Of a stretch of DNA of 64,000 nt, positions 27,182 through 35,235 are shown piece by piece. Origin of the DNA: Acinetobacter seifertii (GTDB lineage Bacteria > Pseudomonadota > Gammaproteobacteria > Pseudomonadales > Moraxellaceae); assembly GCF_000368065.1 (NCBI RefSeq), contig NZ_KB851199.1, positions 446,252 through 510,251 on the forward strand. The letters are read 5' to 3'. Position 1 is the first letter of the stretch; the number at the start of each line of letters is the position of its first letter. The position numbers and the translations under genes were made by a program. A model generated the notes under the pieces. It was not told the origin of the DNA. It did no database searches and saw only the letters and a list, made by a program, of their open reading frames with translations.

Positions 27182-28615
27182 TTATGAGTTCACTGTTCTT
27201 TTATTAAGAATCTCATTTAGCTTCTCGATTAAAGCAGTGATTTCTTTCTCTGATAAAGCGGCAAAACCCAAGCGAATACAACGATTAGAAGACCCTATTT
27301 GTTTAAACTTATGCTCTGTATCAATGTTAAGATCTTTTAACTGTATAAGCTGATCTTGAGTAAATGGTTTCTGGAATTTCGCCCATAAGGCCATTCCGCC
27401 CGCGGGTCGTTGTATATGAACACTCTCTGCAAAAATTCGCTGAAACTCATCTAAGGCATGGTCTCGACGTAGCTGATATATTTTTTTCATTTTGCGAATG
27501 TGCCGTTTGATCTCCCCTCGCTGCATTAAATCTGCTAAAGCAAGTTCCGTAATGTTATTGCCTTGCCGATCAATCAATAAAATATCTTCAGTAATGGATT
27601 GAATGATTGGTGAAGATGCCACGATGTAACCCAAACGAATACCCGGTGCAAAAACTTTAGACAATGAACCCACATGAATAACTAATTCAGAATGAGGCAA
27701 ACTCGCTAAGGGTGGCATAGGCCGGCTGTCATAATGGAATTCATGGTCATAGTCATCTTCAATAATATAAAAGCCCCATTTTTTTGAAAGCTCTAAGAGT
27801 TGAAGACGGCGATTCATTGGCATCGTGACAGTGGTGGGATATTGATGATGCGGAGTTGTATAAATGGCAGCAACCGAGTGTTCTTTTAAAATTCGTTCTA
27901 GATCTTCAATAATAATACCCTGTTCATCTAGTTTGACAGCAACCACTTGAAAGCCATTTGATTGGAACGCTTTAACAGCAGATGGGTAATACAGCTCTTC
28001 AACGACAATAACACCCTGCCGATTGGGTAATGCACGAGATGCAAGAAAAATTCCCATCTGGCTACCACGCACAATACAAATCTCATCTTCGGCAACATTC
28101 ATAAAACGTTCCATCGAGAGCATTTGTCGTAAGGCTTGTCTTAACTCAATCATTCCCCGCGGGTCGCCATAGCCCATGTACTGGTTTTGCGTAATTTTAA
28201 TCAGTGCATGGCGATAGGCGCGTGAAAATAGTTCGTAGGGAATAAGTCGTGGATCTGGCACACCATCGTTATGTGGATAGACAGCAGTGCTTTGAATTAG
28301 AGATTTCTCTTGTTCTATTTGCTCAAAGGCTGGCTCTATCTCAATTGAACTTTCAGGCAAAATATCTGCCACAAATGTGCCTTTTCGGGGACGAGTCACC
28401 AACCATCCTTGTGCCTCTAGTTCTTCATAAACTGCCTGCACGGTTTTCCGATTAATTCCTAGTTCTTTTGACAAGCTACGAGACCCCGGCAACATAGTCC
28501 CCTGCCCTAAACGGCCACTTAAAATTTCCTGACTAATCAAGTTAGTCAGTTTTAGGAAAACCGTTTTTTCTTCTCTTTCATCGATACGAAAATGTACTTG
28601 CCAAGGTCTTAGCAT
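27182..28615 (-). CDS. MocR-type (GntR HTH plus aminotransferase) transcriptional regulator
   Basis: The 477-residue protein fuses a GntR winged helix (about 20-85, ISQEILSGRLGQGTMLPGSRSLSKELGINRKT in pieces) to a fold-type I aminotransferase-like domain (about 115-470). The expected PLP lysine lies in GSLSKVFAPGIRLGYI, and the substrate or cofactor region is IYTTPHHQYPTTVTMP. MocR proteins usually control a neighbouring gene in response to PLP or an amino compound. Here the divergent aldolase/DHDPS pair is the likely target, with 112 bases between the starts. The effector is unknown. Confidence 0.9.
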   Translation of the reverse strand: MLRPWQVHFRIDEREEKTVFLKLTNLISQEILSGRLGQGTMLPGSRSLSKELGINRKTVQAVYEELEAQGWLVTRPRKGTFVADILPESSIEIEPAFEQIEQEKSLIQSTAVYPHNDGVPDPRLIPYELFSRAYRHALIKITQNQYMGYGDPRGMIELRQALRQMLSMERFMNVAEDEICIVRGSQMGIFLASRALPNRQGVIVVEELYYPSAVKAFQSNGFQVVAVKLDEQGIIIEDLERILKEHSVAAIYTTPHHQYPTTVTMPMNRRLQLLELSKKWGFYIIEDDYDHEFHYDSRPMPPLASLPHSELVIHVGSLSKVFAPGIRLGYIVASSPIIQSITEDILLIDRQGNNITELALADLMQRGEIKRHIRKMKKIYQLRRDHALDEFQRIFAESVHIQRPAGGMALWAKFQKPFTQDQLIQLKDLNIDTEHKFKQIGSSNRCIRLGFAALSEKEITALIEKLNEILNKRTVNS

Positions 28616-28727
28616 ATTCGCCCCATCTGGACCATATAACTTATGAAAACTGGATGTATTGATTGATCCAGTTGTTTTCTATTCTGCCTTCACCTACTTA
28701 ATTTGGTCAACTTGGACTGGAGAAGAG

Positions 28728-29504
28728 ATGAAGACTGCTTCTGTAAATAAACAAGACCTGATGCAACACGCACAGCAAGACATGCAAAAGTGGATTAGCG
28801 ACTCAGATTTAACTGACCGCCAAAAGCTTGCACTCACTTGTCGTATTTTATTTGACCATGGCCATGATGCTGGTTTGGCAGGTCAAATTACATGCCGTAG
28901 TGAAAATAAAGAAACCTTTATTACCCAACGTTTCGGTTTAGGTTTTGATGAAATTACTGCTTCAAACTTACTTGAAGTGAACCAAGATTTAGAACCCATC
29001 CATCAAGAAGGAATGGCAAACCCAGCCAACCGTTTTCACACATGGATTTATAAAGAACACCCAGAGGTGAACTGCATTATCCATACACATCCTACGCATG
29101 TCGCGGCTCTTTCCATGCTTCAAATTCCGCTCATGATTTCTCAAATGGATGTCTGTGCACTTTACGAAGATTGCTCATTTGTAGGCCATTGGCCGGGTGT
29201 TCCTGTGGGCAATGAAGAAGGTATTTTGATTTCCTCTGCTCTTGGTAAAAACCGCGCTGTTTTGTTGTCTCACCACGGTCAACTGGTTACAGGAAAAACC
29301 ATTGAAGAAGCCTGCAACTTGGCTCTTTTAATTGAACGCGCAGCTCAACTGCAACTACTAGCCATGTCTGCTGGGCAAATTCAGCCGATCCCACACGATT
29401 TAGCCACAGAAGCACATAACTGGGTATCGACCGATAAACGTAACAAAGTGAACTTTGCTTACTACGCACGTAAAGCTTTGAAAAAACATTTTGACTGTAT
29501 TTAA
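28728..29504 (+). CDS. Class II aldolase/adducin family protein
   Basis: This 258-residue protein of the fuculose-aldolase/adducin fold has zinc ligands in HTHPTHVAALS and LLSHHGQLVTG and an acidic catalytic candidate in the GNEEGI region. Such enzymes cleave or decarboxylate small hydroxy-acid or sugar compounds; the substrate is unknown. An ATG nine bases after GGAGAAG was chosen as the start. A longer frame beginning 69 bases upstream would add a hydrophobic leader with no ribosome-binding site. The gene is divergent from the MocR regulator and 15 bases before a DHDPS-family gene, so the three look like one catabolic module. Confidence 0.85.
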   Translation: MKTASVNKQDLMQHAQQDMQKWISDSDLTDRQKLALTCRILFDHGHDAGLAGQITCRSENKETFITQRFGLGFDEITASNLLEVNQDLEPIHQEGMANPANRFHTWIYKEHPEVNCIIHTHPTHVAALSMLQIPLMISQMDVCALYEDCSFVGHWPGVPVGNEEGILISSALGKNRAVLLSHHGQLVTGKTIEEACNLALLIERAAQLQLLAMSAGQIQPIPHDLATEAHNWVSTDKRNKVNFAYYARKALKKHFDCI

Positions 29505-29519
29505 AAAGAGATTTCGACC

Positions 29520-30398
29520 ATGAAACTACACGGCATTATTGGCTACCCTGTTACGCCATTTTCTGATGACAACACCATTAACCTTCCTGTTTTAAAACAG
29601 ATGCTGGATTTGCTTATTGAAAATGGCTGCGATGCGATTGCACCTCTAGGCAGTACAGGTGAAAGCGCTTATCTTGAATGGGATGAGTGGTGTTTAGTCG
29701 CGAAAACTTCTATTGAAAGTATTAATAAACGCTTACCTGTCATTATTGGAATTTCAGAACTCACCACCGATCAAGCCATCAAAAAGGCACAAATCGCGCA
29801 AAGCTATGGTGCAGATGCACTTATGGTGATTCCTGTATCGTACTGGAAACTAACTGATCAAGAGATTTTTGAATATTATCAAGCGATTGCTCAGGCAACG
29901 ACTTTGCCGATTATGGTGTATAACAATCCTGCAACGAGTGGTGTTGATATGTCTCCAGAGTTAATTGTGCGTATGTTTAATAACATTGCAAACATCACGA
30001 TGGTGAAAGAAAGTAGCGGTGATATTCAGCGCATGCATAAAATTCAGGAACTCTCAAAAGGTGAACTTCCATTTTATAACGGCTGTAACCCTCTAGCTTT
30101 AGAAGCTTTATGTGCAGGAGCAAGCGGTTGGTGTACAGCAGCACCGAACTTATTAGGCCAACGACCTCAACAGCTGATTGAATATGTAAAAAATAGTGAT
30201 TTAAGTCAGGCACAAAAGTCATTTTACCAACAACTTCCTTTACTCCGCTTTATTGTAAATGGTGGTTTACCCAAAACGATTAAAGCAGGCTTAGAACTAA
30301 AAGGTGTCTCTGCAGGCTCACCACGTAAACCTTTATCGAAGGCCACAAATACTGAGCTTAACCAGTTAAAACAACTACTTTCTGAAATAGAAAACTAA
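29520..30398 (+). CDS. Dihydrodipicolinate synthase/N-acetylneuraminate lyase family protein
   Basis: This is a (beta/alpha)8 class I aldolase of 292 residues. GYPVTPFSDDNTIN and PLGSTGES are the pyruvate carboxylate-binding signatures, MVYNNPATSG carries the conserved Tyr, and TMVKESSGD has the Schiff-base Lys. The true lysine enzyme DapA is normally elsewhere in Acinetobacter, and this copy sits with a class II aldolase and a MocR regulator. It is therefore more likely a catabolic 2-keto-acid aldolase or dehydratase than DapA. The substrate is not predictable. A terminator follows three bases after the stop. Confidence 0.87.
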   Translation: MKLHGIIGYPVTPFSDDNTINLPVLKQMLDLLIENGCDAIAPLGSTGESAYLEWDEWCLVAKTSIESINKRLPVIIGISELTTDQAIKKAQIAQSYGADALMVIPVSYWKLTDQEIFEYYQAIAQATTLPIMVYNNPATSGVDMSPELIVRMFNNIANITMVKESSGDIQRMHKIQELSKGELPFYNGCNPLALEALCAGASGWCTAAPNLLGQRPQQLIEYVKNSDLSQAQKSFYQQLPLLRFIVNGGLPKTIKAGLELKGVSAGSPRKPLSKATNTELNQLKQLLSEIEN

Positions 30399-30400
30399 TA

Positions 30401-30428
30401 AAAAAGCGGGTAAATAACCCGCTTTTTT
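30401..30428. terminator. Bidirectional terminator between the DHDPS-family gene and the TorF porin
   Basis: AAAAAGCGGGT pairs with AACCCGCTTTTTT-type sequence around a short AT loop. It serves both convergent genes. Confidence 0.85.
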
Positions 30429-30439
30429 ACAGCATAAAC

Positions 30440-31264
30440 TTAGAAAGTTTTAGTTAAACTAAATACTAAGCCAGCGTCGTAAAGTTTTTTCTGAGCATCA
30501 GTCATACCAGAAGTACTGACATCTGTACCCACTACATCTAACTCAGCCAAAACACCTAAAATATTACGGTTGATACCAACTTTGTAATCGATATAGCTGT
30601 CGTCTGTTCCAGGACCACCAGCCACTACAGCTAAAGCTTCTTTATTTTTAAATTTGTTATAGCCAACTGATGCAAGTCCAGTAAATCCAGTGTTTGCAAT
30701 TGGTGCAGAATAACCAACGTTAAAATACCAGAACTGTTTAGAGTTCGCCCAATAGTCATTTGAATAGTTGACGCCCACACTGAGTGCATCACCTTTAAGT
30801 AAAGAATCAGCAAACGTTAATTTACCGTAAACTTCATTAAAATCTAATCCGTTTTTACCATCATAACCGACACCATTACGGTCAAAACTATGACCCGAAC
30901 CAATGTAACCATAATGAATTACACCAACATCATAAGTAGGTGCAAGCTTATCGGATAACTTTAAAGTATTGGTATAGCCCAAAGCCACATCTGTTTCAGT
31001 TGAGTTACCTGTTACGCCAAAATCAACACTTGAGCCCCAAAGCGATAAATAAGCCCCTGATTTATGAGAAAAAGTGAAACCGCCTTGAATGGCAGGGTTA
31101 TTTGAAGATTGGGTAACACCACGGAAGCGATAGTCTGTGGTCGCTGCTACACTTCCAGTTGTCGTGATGCCGTAAAAAGATGATGGAGCATTTTCAGCCA
31201 TAACCATGGTTGAACCTGCCGTGAGTACGCCGAATGCTACTGCTTTAAGTGCAAATTTCATCAT
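30440..31264 (-). CDS. TorF-family putative porin (conserved Gcw_chp outer-membrane protein)
   Basis: This is an outer-membrane beta-barrel of about 274 residues with a signal peptide ending near VMAENA. GSVAATTDYRFRGVTQS is the signature start of the TorF/Gcw_chp (TIGR02001) family. Alternating hydrophobic strands run to a C-terminal Phe (SLTKTF), as expected for BAM recognition. The start was moved to an ATG six bases after GGGGGAG; a longer GTG version would swallow that ribosome-binding site. Transport specificity is unknown. It faces the DHDPS gene convergently and has a 961-base AT-rich gap upstream. Confidence 0.82.
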   Translation of the reverse strand: MMKFALKAVAFGVLTAGSTMVMAENAPSSFYGITTTGSVAATTDYRFRGVTQSSNNPAIQGGFTFSHKSGAYLSLWGSSVDFGVTGNSTETDVALGYTNTLKLSDKLAPTYDVGVIHYGYIGSGHSFDRNGVGYDGKNGLDFNEVYGKLTFADSLLKGDALSVGVNYSNDYWANSKQFWYFNVGYSAPIANTGFTGLASVGYNKFKNKEALAVVAGGPGTDDSYIDYKVGINRNILGVLAELDVVGTDVSTSGMTDAQKKLYDAGLVFSLTKTF

Positions 31265-31865
31265 TTTGATCTCCCCCACAATGAACGCACGATTTAATTG
31301 AATTAAACAAATTTTGTTACTTAAGCTTTAGCAATTGCTGTGCCAAGTCCATATTTGATATCGCTGCGCTGCATCAGTTTTGAAATCAAATTCTTTTTAA
31401 AATGAAAATATCGCCTAACGCTCATAGAAATATATTTATAAAAAACAATCCAATAAAAATAAATTATTACAAAGCTAAAAATGCTCAACATAGAAAAACC
31501 CCTTGTCAGAAATTATTACCGAGGTTGGAAGTATTCATTTTATGCACGTAAATTTTCTATTTAGATTTAAAGACTAGATATAAAAAGTATGTAAATTATT
31601 GGAGGCGATTCTAGTAATGTTCTGGGGGTGAGCATTTTTACTTACTTCATTTCTTTATTTATTTTTGAGTTAAAAGTGGTGAACTATTTTGGGTCTTTTT
31701 TAAGCGATAATATAAACAAAAAGAGTACTGCACAGAATTTACGCAAAATATCGCACTAATTTTGATCAGCTTAATTAAATTGTATTGGCTTTTTATAACA
31801 ATCCACTCTTATACATTGCGCTTTAAAAACAATGTTATATTGTAACAATTTAAAGGATGTTTAAA

Positions 31866-31970
31866 ATGAATCGTCGAAAAAACCAACTTAAAGAAAGGTT
31901 AAAAAGTAAACATATCCAGCAAAAAAGAGCAAAAAACGAACACAAAAATCAACTATTTTTTAAAGTTTGA
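31866..31970 (+). CDS. Very small basic ORF (34 aa), possibly DUF2986-like
   Basis: This ORF encodes MNRRKNQLKERLKSKH and continues as a Lys/Arg/Gln/Asn-rich helix ending FFKV (34 residues). AAAGGAT lies eight bases ahead of ATG. The start MNRRK and the high lysine content recall the short DUF2986 proteins, but the match is from memory. There is no signal peptide. It might bind nucleic acid or be a leader. The AT-rich setting makes chance ORFs easy, so confidence is modest. Confidence 0.45.
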   Translation: MNRRKNQLKERLKSKHIQQKRAKNEHKNQLFFKV

Positions 31971-32162
31971 ATATAAAATAAATGGTAAAAATCAACTAAA
32001 AAATAAATTACTTTTTTTATTTTAAACAATACATTAAGTATAAAACACTATGAGTAAATTTACTAAACATCCAGTACCACATTAATCAATTTCTGCATAG
32101 CATATATAAAATAAAATCAACAAAAATATATCTTTTTTATAGATTACTTATACAATTGATGG

Positions 32163-32200
32163 AAATCCTAGGCCCTGAATTATAACAAGGCACAGGATTT
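32163..32200 (+). promoter_or_regulatory. Hairpin in the oprD 5' leader
   Basis: AAATCCT/AGGATTT and an inner GCC/GGC, separated by a symmetric two-base internal loop, form a stem-loop that ends 26 bases before the oprD ATG. A short T-rich stretch (CGTTTTTATG) follows. It could stabilise the mRNA or be a regulatory fold. Confidence 0.5.
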
Positions 32201-32225
32201 ATCGTTTTTATGAGGTTCTTTAAAT

Positions 32226-33545
32226 ATGCTAAATGCACAAAAACTTACATTAGCAGTTCTCATTTCTGCGGCAATAATTTCCTCAGCTCAGGCAAGCGAG
32301 CAAAGTGAGGCAAAAGGATTTGTTGAAGATGCGAACGGTTCTATTCTCTTCCGTACAGGTTATCTAACTCGCGACAAGAAACAAGGCGCGAAAGATACCA
32401 GCTCAGTTGCTCAATCGGCAATTGTAAATCTTGAATCTGGCTTTACCCCTGGTATCGTTGGTTTCGGTGTTGGCGTTGTTGGTGATGGTTCATTTAAAAT
32501 CGGTGAAAATAAAAATGCCGGCAACCAAATGATTCCTAAAAACAATGATGGTTCAGCTTATGACCATTGGGGTCGTGGTGGCGGTAGCGTTAAAGCTCGT
32601 TTCTCAAATACGACTGTACGCTATGGTACTCAAGTACTCGATTTACCAGTTTTAGCAAGTAATACTGGCCGTATGGTTCCTGAATACTTTACAGGTACTT
32701 TATTAACAAGCCATGAAATCAAGAATCTTGAGTTAGTTGCTGGTAAATTCACAAAAGACCAAATGTCTGACCAAATCAATACCGATGCCGATGCGTCTGG
32801 CAGAGGCCTTGATCGTGCAATCGTTTGGGGTGGTAAATATAAGTTCAATGATAACTTAAATGCCTCTTACTATGGTTTAGACAGCAAAAATGCGCTTGAA
32901 CGCCATTATGCTAATGTGAACTTTAAACAGCCTTTAACAAATGGCAGCTCATTAACTTATGACTTCAGTGGCTACCACACTAAGTTTGATGCTAATGCAC
33001 ATACTTATTCAGCAACTGGAACAGTAGCACCTAACTATGGTGCCACTGGTGTAGCTGGCGAAGAAAAAACCAACAACATTTGGGCATTCTCTACCACTTA
33101 TAACACTGGTCCACACAGTGTTATGCTTGCTTACCAACAAAACACTGGTAATGTTGGTTATGACTATGGTCAAAATGCTGACGGCTTCCAAAGTATTTAT
33201 TTACCAAACTCTTATATGTCTGATTTCATCGGTAACCACGAGAAATCTGCACAAATTCAATACAACGTTGATTTCGGTAAATTAGGTGTATTACCTGGTT
33301 TGAACTGGACAACTGCATTTGTATACGGTTGGGACATCAAAGTTCGCAATGTAACTGACGATGCTCAAGAGCGCGAATTCTTCAACCAAGTAAAATACAC
33401 AGTTCAAAGTGGTTTTGCTAAAGATGCAAGTCTTCGTATTCGTAACTCTTACTACCGTGCGAGCGATGCTTACCAATCTAATGCGTACATCGGTGATACA
33501 AACGAATGGCGTATCTTCCTTGATATTCCTGTGAAATTATTCTAA
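32226..33545 (+). CDS. oprD: OprD-family outer-membrane porin (OccAB1-type)
   Basis: This substrate-specific 18-stranded porin has 439 residues. The signal peptide ends near AQASEQ, and mature sequence starts with KGFVEDANGSILFRTGYLTRDKK, where FxxDxxxxLxxRxxYxxRD is the OprD family opening. The basic-ladder and loop regions are typical (DLPVLASNTGRMVPEYFTG) and it ends in Phe (DIPVKLF). From established work, the A. baumannii protein OccAB1 (OprD, A1S_0201) imports small amino-acid-like nutrients and has been discussed for carbapenem entry. No stop or insertion disrupts the gene here. It is monocistronic with a terminator right after it. Confidence 0.92.
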   Translation: MLNAQKLTLAVLISAAIISSAQASEQSEAKGFVEDANGSILFRTGYLTRDKKQGAKDTSSVAQSAIVNLESGFTPGIVGFGVGVVGDGSFKIGENKNAGNQMIPKNNDGSAYDHWGRGGGSVKARFSNTTVRYGTQVLDLPVLASNTGRMVPEYFTGTLLTSHEIKNLELVAGKFTKDQMSDQINTDADASGRGLDRAIVWGGKYKFNDNLNASYYGLDSKNALERHYANVNFKQPLTNGSSLTYDFSGYHTKFDANAHTYSATGTVAPNYGATGVAGEEKTNNIWAFSTTYNTGPHSVMLAYQQNTGNVGYDYGQNADGFQSIYLPNSYMSDFIGNHEKSAQIQYNVDFGKLGVLPGLNWTTAFVYGWDIKVRNVTDDAQEREFFNQVKYTVQSGFAKDASLRIRNSYYRASDAYQSNAYIGDTNEWRIFLDIPVKLF

Positions 33546-33565
33546 TTCATAGATCTATCAAGCAT

Positions 33566-33602
33566 AAAAAAACCTACCTCTGGTAACACAGGTAGGTTTT
33601 TT
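33566..33602. terminator. Bidirectional terminator between oprD and ppa
   Basis: AAAAAACCTACCT pairs with AGGTAGGTTTTTT around a ten-base loop. Confidence 0.9.
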
Positions 33603-33652
33603 ATTGAGCCTAGAATATCAATTGAGACACTCTAGGCTCATAAAATCAGAGC

Positions 33653-34177
33653 TTATTTAGCAGCTTCGATTGCTTTCAATACTTCAGCTTTAGCAACGTC
33701 AGCACCTTCCCAACCGCTGATTTTCACCCATTTGCCAGGTTCTAAATCTTTGTAGTGGCTGAAGAAATGCTCAACTTGGCTAATCAACAATGGAGGAAGA
33801 TCTGTATATTCCTTCACGTCTTTGTAAAGTGGAGATAATTTCTCGTGTGGAACTGCGATTAATTTCGCGTCGATACCACCGTCATCTTCCATGTTTAATT
33901 TACCAACTGGGCGGCAACGAATTACAGAACCAGCAGCAACAGGATGTGGAGTTACAACAAGTACGTCTAATGGATCACCATCTTCAGACAAAGTATTTGG
34001 TACATAACCATAGTTTGCTGGATAGAACATTGCTGTACCCATGAAACGGTCTACAAACAATGCATCAGAATCTTTGTCAATTTCATATTTAATTGGCGCT
34101 GCATTTGCAGGAATTTCAATGATGACATAGATGTCATTTGGTGCATCTTTACCTGCTGGGATATTGCTGTAACTCAT
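33653..34177 (-). CDS. ppa: Inorganic pyrophosphatase
   Basis: This family I soluble pyrophosphatase of 174 residues hydrolyses PPi and so drives biosynthetic reactions. The start [19 protein letters not shown], the substrate-site [16 protein letters not shown], and the metal motif [10 protein letters not shown] (three Asp ligands) are all present, as is [16 protein letters not shown] near the C-terminus. It is a single gene with its own promoter region, convergent to oprD. Confidence 0.96.
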   Translation of the reverse strand: MSYSNIPAGKDAPNDIYVIIEIPANAAPIKYEIDKDSDALFVDRFMGTAMFYPANYGYVPNTLSEDGDPLDVLVVTPHPVAAGSVIRCRPVGKLNMEDDGGIDAKLIAVPHEKLSPLYKDVKEYTDLPPLLISQVEHFFSHYKDLEPGKWVKISGWEGADVAKAEVLKAIEAAK

Positions 34178-34304
34178 ATCAATACTCTTTCGTTATGAAG
34201 TCAGATGTAAAATCCACTCGATTATAACGTGGATATCATCAAAATGATGCCGATTATACAATGCGCACACGCGAAAGTTGATATGAATGGTGACAGAATG
34301 ACAC

Positions 34305-34715
34305 TCAAGTCAGCTTAATTGTCACGATCAACAAAAATATTGGACATAACAATGATAAAAACCAGACAATCGAACGTAAAGTTGCCCAATTACATAAATA
34401 ACAGATGCCATAAATGACACGTAAAATAATATATGCCCAACCCAATCTCAAAATAAAGTATTCAGGAACGACCATATATTCAGCCATCAAAATAGCTGTT
34501 AAAAATAAAGGTAAACTTTCAAAACTGTTTTGTTGTACTGCATTTGCCCGAGCAGCGATACCCTTTGTATTAGCAAGAAAATCTCTTGGGTTCTGATTAT
34601 CAACGGGTTGAAAACCGCCTTTAAATTTTGCAATTACGGTAAATGCGTATGGCAGCAAACATGCCACTAAAATAATATAGATAATGCTGCTGATGCCGTG
34701 CATAGTGCCATCCAT
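34305..34715 (-). CDS. MAPEG family membrane protein
   Basis: This integral membrane protein of 136 residues has four hydrophobic segments (for example SSIIYIILVACLLPYAFTVIAKF and SLPLFLTAILMAEYMV). ANAVQQNSFESLPLF is the MAPEG signature (R.N..EN...F). Eukaryotic members use glutathione; bacterial ones are mostly uncharacterised. The ATG used has an in-frame GTG just before it; MHGISS four codons later is another possible start. It lies alone on the minus strand. Confidence 0.82.
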   Translation of the reverse strand: MDGTMHGISSIIYIILVACLLPYAFTVIAKFKGGFQPVDNQNPRDFLANTKGIAARANAVQQNSFESLPLFLTAILMAEYMVVPEYFILRLGWAYIILRVIYGICYLCNWATLRSIVWFLSLLCPIFLLIVTIKLT

Positions 34716-34809
34716 CACTGAAAATACTGTTGATCATGCTATCATAACTGATCGTTTTTACCTGAAATTTTATGCAATCGCATGTCATCACTGATTTATA
34801 GGGCTATGT

Positions 34810-35193
34810 ATGCAACAACCTGATCAAAAAGAATTGTTTGATGTCTTGGAAAAGCAAAAGAAGAATCAGCTTCAGGTAGACCTCATATTTAAAATTGTAT
34901 TACCCATCGTCGCTTTTTTACTGAGTGTAATTTGTGCAAATTTAAATTGGCAATCGACATTGGGTACCTTTGTGATTTTAACGATTGCCTTTATTGCTGT
35001 AGGTATTAAAAGACTTCCTTTATGGCATTGGCTGATTGTAATTAGCTTATATTGCCTCGCAGATAATTACCTGAGTTATGGTCAGCTTGATTTAACTCAC
35101 CTACGTTTACAACTTGGCACTATGCTTGTTTTTGTAGGTATGGTTGGAATCGGCCGCCCTTATGTAGACCGATGGTTTATGAAAAACCGTTAA
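34810..35193 (+). CDS. Hypothetical inner-membrane protein (127 aa)
   Basis: A charged N-terminus (DQKELFDVLEKQKKNQLQ) precedes about four membrane segments: IVLPIVAFLLSVICANL, LGTFVILTIAFIAVGI, LWHWLIVISLYCLADNYL and LRLQLGTMLVFVGMVGIG. No family was recognised. It is divergent from the MAPEG gene and ends at a strong terminator. It is probably real given its length, clear membrane pattern and terminator. Confidence 0.75.
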   Translation: MQQPDQKELFDVLEKQKKNQLQVDLIFKIVLPIVAFLLSVICANLNWQSTLGTFVILTIAFIAVGIKRLPLWHWLIVISLYCLADNYLSYGQLDLTHLRLQLGTMLVFVGMVGIGRPYVDRWFMKNR

Positions 35194-35197
35194 TCAT

Positions 35198-35223
35198 AAA
35201 AAAGCGCCCTATGGCGCTTTTTT
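35198..35223. terminator. Bidirectional terminator between the 127-aa gene and fadD
   Basis: GCGCC and GGCGC flank a CTAT loop, with A run before and T run after. Confidence 0.9.
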
Positions 35224-35235
35224 ATTATTCAAGAA

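Larger units (their letters stand above)
31265..32225. other. AT-rich intergenic stretch between two outer-membrane porin genes
   Basis: This 961-base gap is the longest protein-poor stretch outside the rRNA operon. It must carry the divergent promoters of the TorF-type porin and OprD. It also contains one tiny basic ORF (31866-31970) and a hairpin just before oprD. The AT bias and poly-A/T runs would suit a nucleoid protein such as H-NS, which is an inference. I found no tRNA, IS remnant or further ORF with a convincing ribosome-binding site. Confidence 0.7.

Noticed and set aside
28659..28727. Longer class II aldolase with a hydrophobic leader
   Set aside because: No ribosome-binding site for the upstream ATG, while GGAGAAG precedes the internal ATG; a secreted class II aldolase would be unusual.
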